From: Neorhizobium sp.
GTDB taxonomy: Bacteria; Pseudomonadota; Alphaproteobacteria; Rhizobiales; Rhizobiaceae
Assembly (NCBI GenBank): GCA_028283725.1
Contig: JAPWKC010000004.1
Span: 806,001 to 870,000, forward strand
Length of the DNA: 64,000 bases
Direction of reading: 5' to 3'
This document shows positions 16,377 through 27,289 of the stretch, piece after piece (within the stretch, counting starts at the first letter, position 1; every line of letters starts with the position of its first letter). The notes beneath the pieces are model-generated. The model was not told where the DNA came from and searched no databases. It saw nothing but the letters and a program-made list of their open reading frames with translations. A program made the position numbers and the translations under genes.

Positions 16377-16640
16377 TTGCAGCTCAGCCCGACGCCCCGC
16401 TTCACTCGCGCGTACAAGGCGTTGCCGCAAGAGGCCAAGGACAGCGTTCAGAAGGCAATTCGCCAGTTCATGGAAAACCCGCGTCATCCGGGACTACATT
16501 TCGAAAAGCTGAAGGGCAGCGCGTATCGCACGATCCGTCCGGACCGCGGGAAATACCGGATCGTCCTGCGAGGCGATGGCACATCTTTCGAACTGGTCGA
16601 CGTGGATCGCCATGATATCGTCGATCGGCGATATGGCTGA
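16377..16640 (+). CDS. RelE/ParE-superfamily toxin (mRNA interferase-like)
   Basis: The 87-residue protein has the RelE fold pattern: PRFTRAYKALPQEAKDSVQK, a RHPGLHFEKLKG turn, the strand YRTIRPDRGKYRIVLRGDG, and the end VDVDRHDIVDRRYG, typical of RelE/YoeB-like toxins that cleave mRNA on the ribosome. The start is TTG 16377 with GAGG 7 bases upstream overlapping the previous stop codon. The basic residues expected at the active site (RxxRGKYR) are present and the frame is intact. The upstream 184-residue gene is the likely partner. Confidence 0.75.
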   Translation: MQLSPTPRFTRAYKALPQEAKDSVQKAIRQFMENPRHPGLHFEKLKGSAYRTIRPDRGKYRIVLRGDGTSFELVDVDRHDIVDRRYG

Positions 16641-16878
16641 TTTTCTGTCTCATCAAAGCCCCGACCATCCCCCCTTGACCAATTCCCGCACCCGCGCCAT
16701 AACCGCTTGCATGAAGACGGCGATTTCCATCTGCGGGATCATTATTCGCTAGCGCATCCGCTGGCCCGGCCGTTCTCGTCTCTCGAAAACCTTTGAAGAC
16801 AAACGCCCCGGTCCGGTGGTAGCGCTCGTTTACGCCTTCTGGACCTTGCCTGTTTGACGATTGCGGGAGAATTTTTCG

Positions 16879-18276
16879 ATGAGCGCCACGCTCCGGCTCT
16901 ACAATACCTTGACCCGCGACAAGACGGTCTTTTCGCCGATCGATGCCGACAACGTGCGCATGTATGTCTGCGGTCCGACGGTCTATGATTTCGCCCATAT
17001 CGGCAATGCCCGCCCGGTCATCGTCTTCGACGTGCTTTTCCGGCTGCTCGGGCATGTCTATGGCGCAGATCACGTCACCTATGCCCGCAACATCACCGAC
17101 GTCGACGACAAGATCAACGCCCGTGCGCTGCGCGATTTTCCGCATCTGCCACTCAACGACGCCATCCATGCGGTGACGGAAAAGACGGCCGCGCAGTTTC
17201 ATGCGGATGTCGCAGCGCTCGGTTGCCTTGCCCCCACGATCGAGCCGTGCGCCACCGACAATATCGCGCAGATGATCGAGATCATCGAGAAGCTGATCGG
17301 CAACGGCCACGCCTATGTGGCCGAAGGCGAAGTGCTGTTCGATACGAAATCGATGGCCGATTACGGCCAGTTGTCCAAGCGGCCGCTCGACGAGCAGCAG
17401 GCGGGTGCGCGCATCGCCGTCGATGTGCACAAGAAGAATTCCGGCGATTTCGTTTTGTGGAAGCTCTCCTCCGATCACGAGCCGGGCTGGGACAGCCCCT
17501 GGGGCCGCGGCCGGCCGGGATGGCATATCGAATGCTCGGCGATGAGCGGACGCTATCTGGGCGAGGTCTTCGACATTCACGGCGGCGGGCTGGACCTGAT
17601 CTTCCCGCATCATGAAAACGAGATCGCCCAGTCGCGCTGCGCCCACGGGACGCAGGTGATGGCCAATGTCTGGATGCATAATGGCTTCGTGCAGGTCGAA
17701 GGCCGCAAGATGTCGAAATCCGACGGCAATTTCATCACCATCAACCAGTTGCTGGAAACCGACGCTTTCGGTGGCCGTCGCTGGCCGGGCGAGGTTTTGC
17801 GGCTTGCGATGCTGATGACCCATTACCGTGAGCCGATCGACTTTTCGGTGAAACGACTGGAAGAGGCCGAGCGGCTGCTTTCCAAATGGCCGGCGGCCGA
17901 ACTTGCCAGCGATGGGGCCGCGTCCAGACCGGCGCAAACCGTCCTCGATGCCCTGTCGGACGATCTCAACACGGTCGCGGCGGTGCAGGCGCTGCATGCG
18001 CTGGCGCAGGAGGCCAATGCCGACATGTCGCTGTTGCCGGTGTTTGCCGCCAGTGCCGCGCTTCTCGGCGTGCTGCCGAAAAAGACGGAAGTGGACGAGG
18101 CGCTTGCGCATGCCGTCGACGCGCTGGTTGCCATGCGGCTGGAAATGCTGAAGGCGAAAAACTTTGCCGAGGCCGACCGCATCCGCAGCGAGCTTGCCGA
18201 CAAGGGCATCCAGCTGAAGGACGGCAAGGATGCCGCAAGCGGCGAACGGGTGACGACCTGGGAGGTGAAGAGATAG
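16879..18276 (+). CDS. cysS: Cysteine--tRNA ligase
   Basis: This class I synthetase charges tRNA-Cys. The zinc-site Cys occurs in [10 protein letters not shown], the HIGH element is [12 protein letters not shown] (about residue 40), [11 protein letters not shown] is family specific, HIECSAMS and [16 protein letters not shown] carry further zinc/substrate residues, and KMSKSDGN lies near 276. ATG 16879 with GGGAGA upstream is preferred over TTG 16861. The product is 465 residues. The 3' end including the TAG stop forms a GCAA-capped hairpin. The 238-base gap before it holds nothing recognisable. Confidence 0.97.
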   Translation: MSATLRLYNTLTRDKTVFSPIDADNVRMYVCGPTVYDFAHIGNARPVIVFDVLFRLLGHVYGADHVTYARNITDVDDKINARALRDFPHLPLNDAIHAVTEKTAAQFHADVAALGCLAPTIEPCATDNIAQMIEIIEKLIGNGHAYVAEGEVLFDTKSMADYGQLSKRPLDEQQAGARIAVDVHKKNSGDFVLWKLSSDHEPGWDSPWGRGRPGWHIECSAMSGRYLGEVFDIHGGGLDLIFPHHENEIAQSRCAHGTQVMANVWMHNGFVQVEGRKMSKSDGNFITINQLLETDAFGGRRWPGEVLRLAMLMTHYREPIDFSVKRLEEAERLLSKWPAAELASDGAASRPAQTVLDALSDDLNTVAAVQALHALAQEANADMSLLPVFAASAALLGVLPKKTEVDEALAHAVDALVAMRLEMLKAKNFAEADRIRSELADKGIQLKDGKDAASGERVTTWEVKR

Positions 18277-18291
18277 TCGCAAGACTATCTC
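18270..18291 (+). other. Hairpin with GCAA tetraloop spanning the cysS stop codon
   Basis: GAGATAGTC pairs perfectly with GACTATCTC around GCAA, a GNRA-type loop. The TAG stop of cysS lies inside the left arm. No T-run follows, so this may be a stabilising 3' end rather than a terminator. Confidence 0.55.
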
Positions 18292-18354
18292 TTGCGGTCG
18301 CTCCTCGGGGTCGGGGCGTTCCGGTTGAGAACGAGAGACAGGGAGGAGGACGCA

Positions 18355-18854
18355 ATGACCGATAATTTTAGCGGCGGATGCCAGTGCGGCGCGATCCGCT
18401 TCCGGCTTCAAGGCACCCCGAGGGATGCCTCGATCTGCCATTGCCGGATGTGCCAGAAGGCGTTCGGCGCCTATTACGCGCCGCTCGTGTCCTCGCGCGG
18501 GCTCGACCTCGTCTGGACCCGCGGCGCGCTCCGGCATTTTGCCTCGTCCAACCATGTGCGCCGCGGCTTTTGCGCCGATTGCGGCACACCGATGACCTAT
18601 GAGGCAGACGACGGGATCGCGATCGCGGCCGGCACCTTCGACGATCCGGCGCGGGTTGCGCCGACAATCCAGTACGGCATCGAAGCCCGGATCGGCTTCG
18701 TCGATCGGCTTGCCGATTTGCCGCAGCGCGAGACGATGGACGACATCAATTCCGCCCCTTTCCTCGCCGACATCATTTCCAACCAGCATCCGGATCACGA
18801 TACGGACGCCTGGCCGCAGACAGGACATAGCGAAGACGCCAAGGAGGACGACAG

Positions 18855-18858
<4 letters not shown>
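18355..18858 (+). CDS. GFA (CENP-V/formaldehyde-activating) family protein 1
   Basis: This is a 167-residue zinc protein of the GFA fold. Structural zinc cysteines appear as GGCQCGAIRF (Cys9, Cys11), ICHCRMCQKAFGAYYAPLVS (about 29-34) and FCADCGTPMTY (about 75-78). The family is named for glutathione-dependent formaldehyde activation, but most members have no proven activity. GGAGGA precedes ATG 18355. The next gene overlaps by ATGA and is a paralogue, so this is a local duplication in one operon. Confidence 0.88.
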
Positions 18859-20389
<1,531 letters not shown>

Positions 20390-20434
20390 AGACGTATCGA
20401 AGGCCCTTCCCCCTTGTAGACAATGGGGGGCAAA

Positions 20435-20487
20435 CCGGCGGCGGGCGGCGACACCTGATCGCAGCCGCCGCTCGCCGCGGTTTTTTT
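20435..20487 (+). terminator. Rho-independent terminator after pip
   Basis: CGGCGGGCGGCG (about 20439-20450) pairs with CGCCGCTCGCCG (20467-20478) with one mismatch, followed by GG and seven T (20481-20487). Confidence 0.7.
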
Positions 20488-20571
20488 CGTCCCTCGTGGG
20501 GAAGATGACCGACAGGCCAGCGGGGGCCTTTGCCGCTACCGCTGAACAAAACTGCTCTCGGGAGGAGCATC

Positions 20572-22200
20572 ATGACACGCGAACGCATCCATCTCTTCGA
20601 CACGACATTGCGTGACGGCCAGCAGACGCCGGGCGTGGATTTTTCGGTCGAGGACAAGATCGCGATTTCGGCGATGCTGGACGCGTTCGGCTTCGATTAT
20701 GTCGAGGGCGGCTATCCGGGCGCCAACCCGACCGATACCGCCTTCTTTGCCGAAAAGCGCACGAAACGGGCGAAATTCACCGCATTCGGCATGACCAAGC
20801 GCGCCGGCATTTCGGCCTCCAACGATCCGGGGCTCGCGACGCTTCTGCAGGCCAAGGCCGACGCGATCTGTTTCGTGGCGAAAAGCTGGGACTATCATGT
20901 GGCCGTGGCGCTGGGCTGCACCAATGCGGAAAACCTGTCCTCCATCCATGACAGCGTCACGGCCGCGACGGCGGCAGGCCGGGAGGCGCTGGTCGATTGC
21001 GAGCATTTCTTCGACGGCTACAAGGCCAATCCCGATTACGCGCTTGCCTGCGCCAAGACCGCCCACGCGGCCGGCGCGCGCTGGATCGTACTGTGCGACA
21101 CCAATGGCGGCACGCAGCCGCACGAGGTGCGCGAGATCGTCTGCGCCGTCATCGCATCGGGCATTCCCGGATCGGCGCTCGGCATCCACGCCCATGACGA
21201 TACCGGACAGGCCGTCGCCAATTCGCTGGCCGCCATCGAGGCCGGCTGCCGGCAGGTTCAGGGCACGCTGAACGGGATCGGCGAGCGCTGCGGCAATGCC
21301 AATCTCGTCACGCTGATCGCGACGCTCTGTCTGAAGGGCGTTTATGCCGGCCGGTTCGAAACGGGCATAGACGCGGATGGCCCCTGGGGCGGCCTCGCCG
21401 GTCTCACGCGCCTGTCGCATTCCTTCGACGAGCTTTTGAACCGCTCGCCCAACCATCAGGCGCCCTATGTCGGTGCGTCGGCCTTTGCCACCAAGGCGGG
21501 CATCCATGCCTCGGCGCTTCTGAAAGATCCGCGCACCTACGAGCATGTGCCGCCGGAAAGCGTCGGCAACCTGCGCAAGGTGATGGTCTCGGATCAGGGC
21601 GGCAAGTCGAATTTTCTCGATGCGCTGAAACGACGGGGGATCACGGTCGCCAAGGACGATCCGAAGCTCGACCTGCTGATTTCCGAGGTGAAGGAACGGG
21701 AGGCTTCGGGATATGCCTATGAGGGAGCGGATGCGAGCTTCGAGCTCCTGGCGCGGCGCACGCTCGGCACCATTCCGGACTTCTTCGCCGTCGACGGATT
21801 TCGCGTCATGGTGGAGCGCCGCTTCGACAGTTTCGGCCGGGTGAAGACGGTATCGGAAGCGGTCGTGCGAATCGTCATCGACGGCGTGCAGCATATGTCG
21901 GTTGCGGAAGGCGACGGGCCGGTCAACGCGCTCGATCTGGCATTGCGCAAGGATTTCGGCAAATACCAGAACGAGATCGACGATCTGGTGCTGGCCGATT
22001 TCAAGGTGCGCATTTTGAATGGCGGCACCGAGGCGATCACCCGCGTGCTGATCGAATCCACCGATTCGAGCGGCGTGCGCTGGTGGACGGTCGGCGTCTC
22101 GGAAAACATCATCGATGCCTCGTTCCAGGCGCTGATGGATTCCGTCGTCTACAAGCTGATGAAGAACCGCGAACTGGCCGGCCGGATCGCGGCGGAGTAA
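20572..22200 (+). CDS. cimA: (R)-citramalate synthase
   Basis: This 542-residue HMGL/DRE-TIM enzyme starts with HLFDTTLRDGQQTPGVDF, the metal and substrate signature of the isopropylmalate/citramalate synthase family. LGIHAHDDTGQAVANSLAAI and GTLNGIGERCGNANL follow. ASAFATKAGIHASALLKDP marks the subdomain, and a C-terminal regulatory LeuA-dimer-type domain ends the protein. It condenses pyruvate with acetyl-CoA toward isoleucine; the family identity is clear, and choice of citramalate over isopropylmalate rests on overall similarity. GGGAGGAG precedes ATG 20572. Confidence 0.9.
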   Translation: MTRERIHLFDTTLRDGQQTPGVDFSVEDKIAISAMLDAFGFDYVEGGYPGANPTDTAFFAEKRTKRAKFTAFGMTKRAGISASNDPGLATLLQAKADAICFVAKSWDYHVAVALGCTNAENLSSIHDSVTAATAAGREALVDCEHFFDGYKANPDYALACAKTAHAAGARWIVLCDTNGGTQPHEVREIVCAVIASGIPGSALGIHAHDDTGQAVANSLAAIEAGCRQVQGTLNGIGERCGNANLVTLIATLCLKGVYAGRFETGIDADGPWGGLAGLTRLSHSFDELLNRSPNHQAPYVGASAFATKAGIHASALLKDPRTYEHVPPESVGNLRKVMVSDQGGKSNFLDALKRRGITVAKDDPKLDLLISEVKEREASGYAYEGADASFELLARRTLGTIPDFFAVDGFRVMVERRFDSFGRVKTVSEAVVRIVIDGVQHMSVAEGDGPVNALDLALRKDFGKYQNEIDDLVLADFKVRILNGGTEAITRVLIESTDSSGVRWWTVGVSENIIDASFQALMDSVVYKLMKNRELAGRIAAE

Positions 22201-22219
22201 GGGTCGGTTACTGCTTCCG

Positions 22220-23098
22220 TCACGGCTCTTCGAAAGACAGGCCCCAGTCGTCCTCGCCGTACCATTCGCCGCCTGCGTTCTGGGGCGTACGCCATCTGAG
22301 GCTGCGGACCTGAAGGGCGCGGCGGGTGCCGAAGGCGGCTTGCAGTGCTGAATGACGGGTGGGCGGTGCGGGCTGCTGGCCCTCGGCCCAGACGAAGGAA
22401 ACCGGCTGGAGGAAGCGTGCACCAAATCCCGCCGGTCGGCGGTCGATGAGAAGAAAGCCTGCCTTTGCGGTGTAGCCGTAACCCCGCGTGCCCTTTTCAC
22501 CCGGAAAACCGAACGGAAACAGAAGCCGGCCGCCTTCTGCCAATCCCTCGATCCAGGCCTGAGGCGGATGGTCGAGCGCGAAATTGGCGTAGAGGACGTC
22601 GGCCTTTTCTTGCGGCCACCCGGTCGCATCGCCCTGCACAACCTCGACATTCCCGTAGCCGGCCAGGGCGGCTTCGGCTCTTTTTGCCAGGGCCGCATCG
22701 TATTCGACGGCGATGACCCGGCCGGACGGGCCGACGAGGCTTGCGATGATTGCCGAATAATAGCCGGCTCCGGCGCCCAAATGGACCACGGTTTCGCCCT
22801 CGCGGACGCCCAGCGCATGAAGTGCTGCGGCGTGCAGCGAGGGCATGCCGTTATTGACGCCGCGGCCGGTATCCAGCCCCACCAGGACATCCTGATAGAG
22901 CACGACGGGATCGGCGGACGGCACCGGCCGATAGCCGGAAAAATCGTCGAAAAACCACGGCGGGGCGCCGACAAAGGTCTCGCGGGCAACGCCGGCAAAG
23001 GCTGCAAGCAGGCGATCGTTATCCGCAACGCCGGCTTTCGCCAGGATCTGCTGCGCATAGAGGCGGCGATGCACCGGTTCGCTGACACTGTCCATCAC
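22220..23098 (-). CDS. PCMT-like SAM-dependent methyltransferase
   Basis: This 292-residue protein resembles protein-L-isoaspartate O-methyltransferases: R-x-x-F (VARETFVGAPPW), PVVLYQDVLVGLD near the substrate loop, and SAM motif I VVHLGAGAGYYSAIIASLVG, followed by RVIAVEYDAALA. PCMT repairs isoaspartyl damage, but true Pcm proteins are shorter (about 210), have the SxP motif and a VLDVGTGSG-type motif I. This longer relative may act on something else. It is convergent with cimA (19 bases between stops) and divergent from rarD. Confidence 0.75.
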   Translation of the reverse strand: MMDSVSEPVHRRLYAQQILAKAGVADNDRLLAAFAGVARETFVGAPPWFFDDFSGYRPVPSADPVVLYQDVLVGLDTGRGVNNGMPSLHAAALHALGVREGETVVHLGAGAGYYSAIIASLVGPSGRVIAVEYDAALAKRAEAALAGYGNVEVVQGDATGWPQEKADVLYANFALDHPPQAWIEGLAEGGRLLFPFGFPGEKGTRGYGYTAKAGFLLIDRRPAGFGARFLQPVSFVWAEGQQPAPPTRHSALQAAFGTRRALQVRSLRWRTPQNAGGEWYGEDDWGLSFEEP

Positions 23099-23239
23099 GG
23101 CCCCCGTTTTCTACTTTAAGGAGATGATGGCAGGTTTGATCACACGCCTCAATGCATGCTTCACCGAAATGAATTGGCCCCCGCGCCTGCCTTGCTCTAG
23201 AGAAAAGCCGCATCATGCCGCTTATGCCGGAATTTCATC

Positions 23240-24187
23240 ATGGCCACCGATAACGCTTCGCCCGCAACGCCGAACGAGGATACGCCGCGCGGCTTCGCAT
23301 TCGCGCTGACGGCCTATTTCCTGTGGGGGTTCCTGCCCTTCTATTTCAAGGCGACGGCGCATCTTCCCTCGCTTGAAGTGCTTGCCCACCGGGCCGTCTG
23401 GGCAGTGCCCGTCGCGGGCGCCGTTCTCGTCGCGCTCGGGCGCACGGCCGATCTGAAAGCGGCCTTCCGTTCGCCCCGCATGATCGGCATGGCGTCGCTG
23501 ACGGCCGCCCTCATCACCGCCAACTGGGGCATCTATGTCTGGGCCGTCGCCTCGGGCAATGCGCTCGATGCGGCGCTCGGCTATTTCATCAATCCGCTGT
23601 TCAGCCTGATGCTTGCCGCCGTCGTGCTGAAGGAAAAGCTGTCGAAGCCGCAGATCCTGTCGATCGGGCTCGTCGTCATCGCTGTCGCCATCATCACCTG
23701 GGGTTCGGGTGGCCTGCCCTGGGTGTCGATCGGACTGACGCTCTCCTGGGGCACCTATGCGCTGCTGCGCAAGACGCTGCCGATCGGCCCCAACCAGGGC
23801 TTCTTCCTCGAAGTGTCGCTGATCAGCATCCCCTGCCTTGCCTATATCATCTATCTCGAAGGCACCGGAGAAGGGCATCTCTTCCGCTCGAGCGGCACAG
23901 ACACGGCGCTGCTGGTCTTTTCCGGCGTGATCACCGCCGGGCCGCTGATGATCTATGCCAATGGCGCGAAGCTTCTGAAGCTCTCCACCATCGCCGTCAT
24001 GCAGTATCTCGTGCCGTCGATGATCTTTCTCACCGCGATCTTCGTCTTTCACGAGCCGCTCAGCACGGTGAAACTCGTGTCCTTCTCCTTGATCTGGCTG
24101 GCCCTCGTCATCTACACCGTTCCGATGCTGCGCCGCACGCGCGCGTCGACCCGCCCCAAGCCCATCCCGGCCAACCCCTCAGAGTGA
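23240..24187 (+). CDS. rarD: RarD family EamA transporter
   Basis: The 315-residue protein has ten membrane segments arranged as two EamA repeats. FALTAYFLWGFLPFYFKATA and VLAHRAVWAVPVAGAVLVAL open the first; NWGIYVWAVASGNALDAALGY carries the RarD-specific region; LVIYTVPMLRRTRASTRPKP is the basic cytosolic end. RarD was named for chloramphenicol resistance in Pseudomonas; transported substrates are uncertain. ATG 23240 follows a weak ribosome site. The cupin gene starts 4 bases after its stop, so both form one operon. Confidence 0.88.
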   Translation: MATDNASPATPNEDTPRGFAFALTAYFLWGFLPFYFKATAHLPSLEVLAHRAVWAVPVAGAVLVALGRTADLKAAFRSPRMIGMASLTAALITANWGIYVWAVASGNALDAALGYFINPLFSLMLAAVVLKEKLSKPQILSIGLVVIAVAIITWGSGGLPWVSIGLTLSWGTYALLRKTLPIGPNQGFFLEVSLISIPCLAYIIYLEGTGEGHLFRSSGTDTALLVFSGVITAGPLMIYANGAKLLKLSTIAVMQYLVPSMIFLTAIFVFHEPLSTVKLVSFSLIWLALVIYTVPMLRRTRASTRPKPIPANPSE

Positions 24188-24191
24188 TCCC

Positions 24192-24522
24192 ATGCAATTG
24201 TCCGATTTCGCCTTCGCCACCACAGACTGGTCCAAAATCGAGCCCACGGATCACAGCGCCGAGACCGGCTCGGCCACGTGGCGGACGCAGCATTTCGGCG
24301 GCATACGGGTGAGAATCGTCGACTATTCGGCCGGCTATCTCGCCGATCACTGGTGCGAGAAGGGCCATGTGGTGATGTGCCTCGAAGGCGAGCTCACGAC
24401 CGAGCTTGCCGATGGCCGCATCTTCACGCTGACACCGGGCATGAGCTATCAGGTCGGCCGACAAGGCCGAGCCGCACCGTTCCTCGACCAAGGTCGGGGC
24501 AAAGCTTTTCATCGTCGACTGA
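24192..24522 (+). pseudogene. DHCW-motif cupin protein with a one-base frameshift
   Basis: The frame from ATG 24192 encodes a small cupin: FAFATTDWSKIEPTDHSAET, RVRIVDYSAGYLADHWCEKG with the DHWC-type motif, then VVMCLEGELTTELADGR and LTPGMSYQVG. At 24458-24459 one extra C (GGCCGAC instead of GGCGAC) throws the frame off. Dropping it gives DKAEPHRSSTKVGAKLFIVD and a stop at 24520-24522, the normal family C-terminus. As written, the frame runs on to 24824, antisense to the LOG gene. Either a real recent mutation or an assembly error; the rest is undamaged. Confidence 0.75.
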
Positions 24523-24694
24523 GACGGTGTTTTCGCCCGCCCGCCGATGCGGCGGGCCGGGCTCTGGCACAACTCCAGCAAAAGCGGCAGGCGGTTCTGC
24601 GTCAGGAATTGCCGAGAAACAAAAAGACAGGGCGATCTCGCGTTTCAAGCAAAGGCGCAAACGCGTTTCTGGATCGCCTCATAGCCGAGCCGGT

Positions 24695-25312
24695 TCAGAG
24701 CTTCGAAATCACCGCATCCTCGCCGCCGGCAGCGCCGCCGGCTTCTTCGGTCGCAGCGGCCCGCTCGATGATCGCGGGCACGATCTCCTCGACATCGGCG
24801 ATCACCATCGGGCGCACCAGATGAGCGCGGTGGATGAAGCCTTCCTCGCGCATGTGATCGACAAGCGACAGCATCGGATCCCAGAAGCCGCCGATATTGG
24901 CGAACACCATCGGCTTTTCGTGGCGGCCGAGCTGCCCCCAGGTCATGATCTCGACAATCTCCTCCAGCGTGCCGATGCCGCCCGGAAGGGTGACGAAGGC
25001 ATCCGCACGCTCGAACATCTTGTGCTTGCGCTCGTGCATGTCGGTGGTGACGATCAGTTCGTTCAACTGACCGAGCGAGTGGCGCGTCGCCTCCATATCG
25101 ACCAGAAATTCCGGGATGATGCCCGTCACTTGGCCGCCGTTTGCCAGAACGCCTGCGGCCACCGCGCCCATGATGCCCTTGGTGCCGCCGCCATAGACGA
25201 GGCGAAGTCCATGGGCCGCAATGGATTTTCCAAGCGCACGGCCGGCCGCGATATAGGCCGGGTCACGGCCGGGCTGGGAGCCGCAATAGACGCAGATGGA
25301 TCGAATTGGCAC
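24695..25312 (-). CDS. LOG family protein (TIGR00730-like nucleotide phosphoribohydrolase)
   Basis: This 205-residue Rossmann protein starts VPIRSICVYCGSQPGRDPAY and has RLVYGGGTKGIMGAVAAGVL and the hallmark pair MHERKHKM and LPGGIGTLEEIVE. Proteins with both motifs are LOG-type enzymes that hydrolyse nucleoside 5'-monophosphates, and release cytokinin bases in plants and some plant-associated bacteria. I prefer GTG 25312 because GGAG sits six bases upstream and it gives the family N-terminus; a longer frame opens at 25351. An Ala/Gly-rich tail is variable. Confidence 0.88.
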   Translation of the reverse strand: MPIRSICVYCGSQPGRDPAYIAAGRALGKSIAAHGLRLVYGGGTKGIMGAVAAGVLANGGQVTGIIPEFLVDMEATRHSLGQLNELIVTTDMHERKHKMFERADAFVTLPGGIGTLEEIVEIMTWGQLGRHEKPMVFANIGGFWDPMLSLVDHMREEGFIHRAHLVRPMVIADVEEIVPAIIERAAATEEAGGAAGGEDAVISKL

Positions 25313-25480
25313 AGTTTTCTCCGTATCGCACGAGATGACGAGGCCGATCACGGCCCGGCATCCAAGAATTGACGGGAAATGCCCGGCAGAGCAAGGCTTT
25401 ATAGTGCGAAAAGCTTGTTAATGCAGGAGGAAACGGCTAATCCCAAAGTATGGCGGCAAAGATCGCCGGGAGAGGCATTG

Positions 25481-27289
25481 ATGATGAGAAACCGTGCTGG
25501 CTGGCTGGCCCTGATAGTCCTTGCCATCGCATCGTTGCTGATGGTGTTCTTCGTGCTGCCACGGATCGACCAGGGCTCGAAGCCCATCGGCGATGCGATC
25601 AATGCTGCCGGCGACGCGGTGAAGAAGACCGTCGTCGAAAATGCGCCGAAGCCGGAAGAGACAAAACCCGCCGAGCAGGCCGCAGCCGCGCCGAAGACCA
25701 GCAAGCCGCAAGCGCCCGCAGCCGCATCGTCCGCGACGCCGGCCGCCCCCGCGCAGGTGCCGGCCGGAACGGCACAGACGCCTGCTGCCGGACAGTCAAA
25801 TGGACAGGCGACCGGGCAAGCCCCCGGACAGAGCCCCGCACAGGCCGATACCGGCCACCTCCCCTCCTTCGACGTCTTGCGTGTCGAGCCTGACGGTTCG
25901 ACCGTCATCGCCGGCCGCGCCACCGCGCATTCGACGCTCGAAGTCACCGACGGCGCGTCCACCGTCGCCAAGGTCGATGTCGGACCGAGCGGCGATTTCG
26001 CCGCCATTCTCGACAAGCCGCTATCGCCGGGCGACCATGCGCTGATCCTCAAATCCACAGCCAAGGACGGCACCGTTTCCACCTCGCAGGAAACCGCGAC
26101 CGTCTCCGTTCCCGCAGACAAGAACGGCAAGCTGCTCGCGCTCATCACCAAGCCCGGCGAAGCCAGCCGGGTGATCGCCATGCCTTCGCCGGCTGGCGCT
26201 GGCGCAAATGCCGCGGCTCTTGCCGGGACCGCAGCCGATGCGGCCAAGCCGGGTGCTGCACCTTCCGCTCCGGCCGCCGCCCAGAGCGCCTCCGCGACCC
26301 CGTCTGCCGGCACGGCCGGCCCGGCACGCAACGGCGACCTTCGCGTCACCGCCGTCGAGATCGAGGGCTCGAAGCTCTTCGTTGCCGGCGTCTCGAAGGC
26401 CGGCGCATCGCTGCGCGGCGAAGCCGACGGCGCGATGATCGGCAAGACCCGCGCCGGAACCGACGGCCATTTCGTCATCGAAGGCACGATGCCGCTGGCG
26501 CTTGGCGATCACAGGATCGCGGTCGAGGCGCTGTCTGCCTCCGGCGAAGTGATCGCCCGCGTCGAAGTGCCGTTTACCCGGCCGGAAGGCGATCAGGTGG
26601 CCGCGATTGCCGGCCCCGAGGAAGACCCCGCCGCCGACAGCGCGGCTGCGATCGACAAGGGCGCCTTCCAGAAGCTGCGCACCGACACCGTCAAGGCTTT
26701 CAATCTGCTTCTGGCGCTCTATGCCGATGGCAAGGTGCCGTCGCTGGAGCAGATGGCCGCCGCCCGCTCGGCCACCAGCATCGCGCTCAAGTCGCTCTCC
26801 GATTACCGTGCCCCGGCCGATACGGTGGTTGCCGCAAGGGCACTGGTGCAATCGACGGGCAAGAATGCCACGGCCGCCGCAACGGCGCTTGACGGGCTTG
26901 CCAACGACGTCGCTTCGGTCGGCGCCGGGCTCAAGGACATTGCAGAACTCGTCGCCCGCGCCGTCGGCCCGACCCTCAGCCGACAGATCCAGGGCATGGG
27001 CGGCGCACAGACCGCTGTCGCCGACGCTGATGGCAAGATCATCCAGCAGGCGCCGCTCACCCAGAGCGACCGCAATTCGGTGATCATCCGCCGTGGCGAT
27101 ACGCTGTGGCAGATCTCGCGCCGCGTCTATGGCCAGGGCGTCCGCTACACGACGATCTATCTCGCCAACCAGGACCAGATCAACAATCCCGACATCATCC
27201 AGCCCGGCCAGATCTTCGGGGTGCCGCAGGAATATCTGCCGGATGCCGAAGAGCTGCACCGCGAACGGATGATGCACCACAAGGGATAG
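25481..27289 (+). CDS. Membrane-anchored LysM domain protein
   Basis: The 602-residue protein begins with a short basic N-terminus and one membrane helix (AGWLALIVLAIASLLMVFFV). A long Ala/Pro/Gln low-complexity linker leads to two Ig-like modules (around DVLRVEPDGSTVIAGRATAH and RVTAVEIEGSKLFVAGVSKA). The C-terminus has one LysM: IIRRGDTLWQISRRVYGQGV to PDIIQPGQIFGVPQEYL. LysM binds peptidoglycan, so the protein probably links inner membrane and wall in the periplasm. ATG 25481 has GGGAGAGG upstream. It is a known rhizobial architecture without assigned function. Confidence 0.88.
   Translation: MMRNRAGWLALIVLAIASLLMVFFVLPRIDQGSKPIGDAINAAGDAVKKTVVENAPKPEETKPAEQAAAAPKTSKPQAPAAASSATPAAPAQVPAGTAQTPAAGQSNGQATGQAPGQSPAQADTGHLPSFDVLRVEPDGSTVIAGRATAHSTLEVTDGASTVAKVDVGPSGDFAAILDKPLSPGDHALILKSTAKDGTVSTSQETATVSVPADKNGKLLALITKPGEASRVIAMPSPAGAGANAAALAGTAADAAKPGAAPSAPAAAQSASATPSAGTAGPARNGDLRVTAVEIEGSKLFVAGVSKAGASLRGEADGAMIGKTRAGTDGHFVIEGTMPLALGDHRIAVEALSASGEVIARVEVPFTRPEGDQVAAIAGPEEDPAADSAAAIDKGAFQKLRTDTVKAFNLLLALYADGKVPSLEQMAAARSATSIALKSLSDYRAPADTVVAARALVQSTGKNATAAATALDGLANDVASVGAGLKDIAELVARAVGPTLSRQIQGMGGAQTAVADADGKIIQQAPLTQSDRNSVIIRRGDTLWQISRRVYGQGVRYTTIYLANQDQINNPDIIQPGQIFGVPQEYLPDAEELHRERMMHHKG

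Noticed and set aside
20536..23088. 850-residue minus-strand frame over cimA and the PCMT-like gene
   Set aside because: It runs through two genes in the wrong frame and has no domain.
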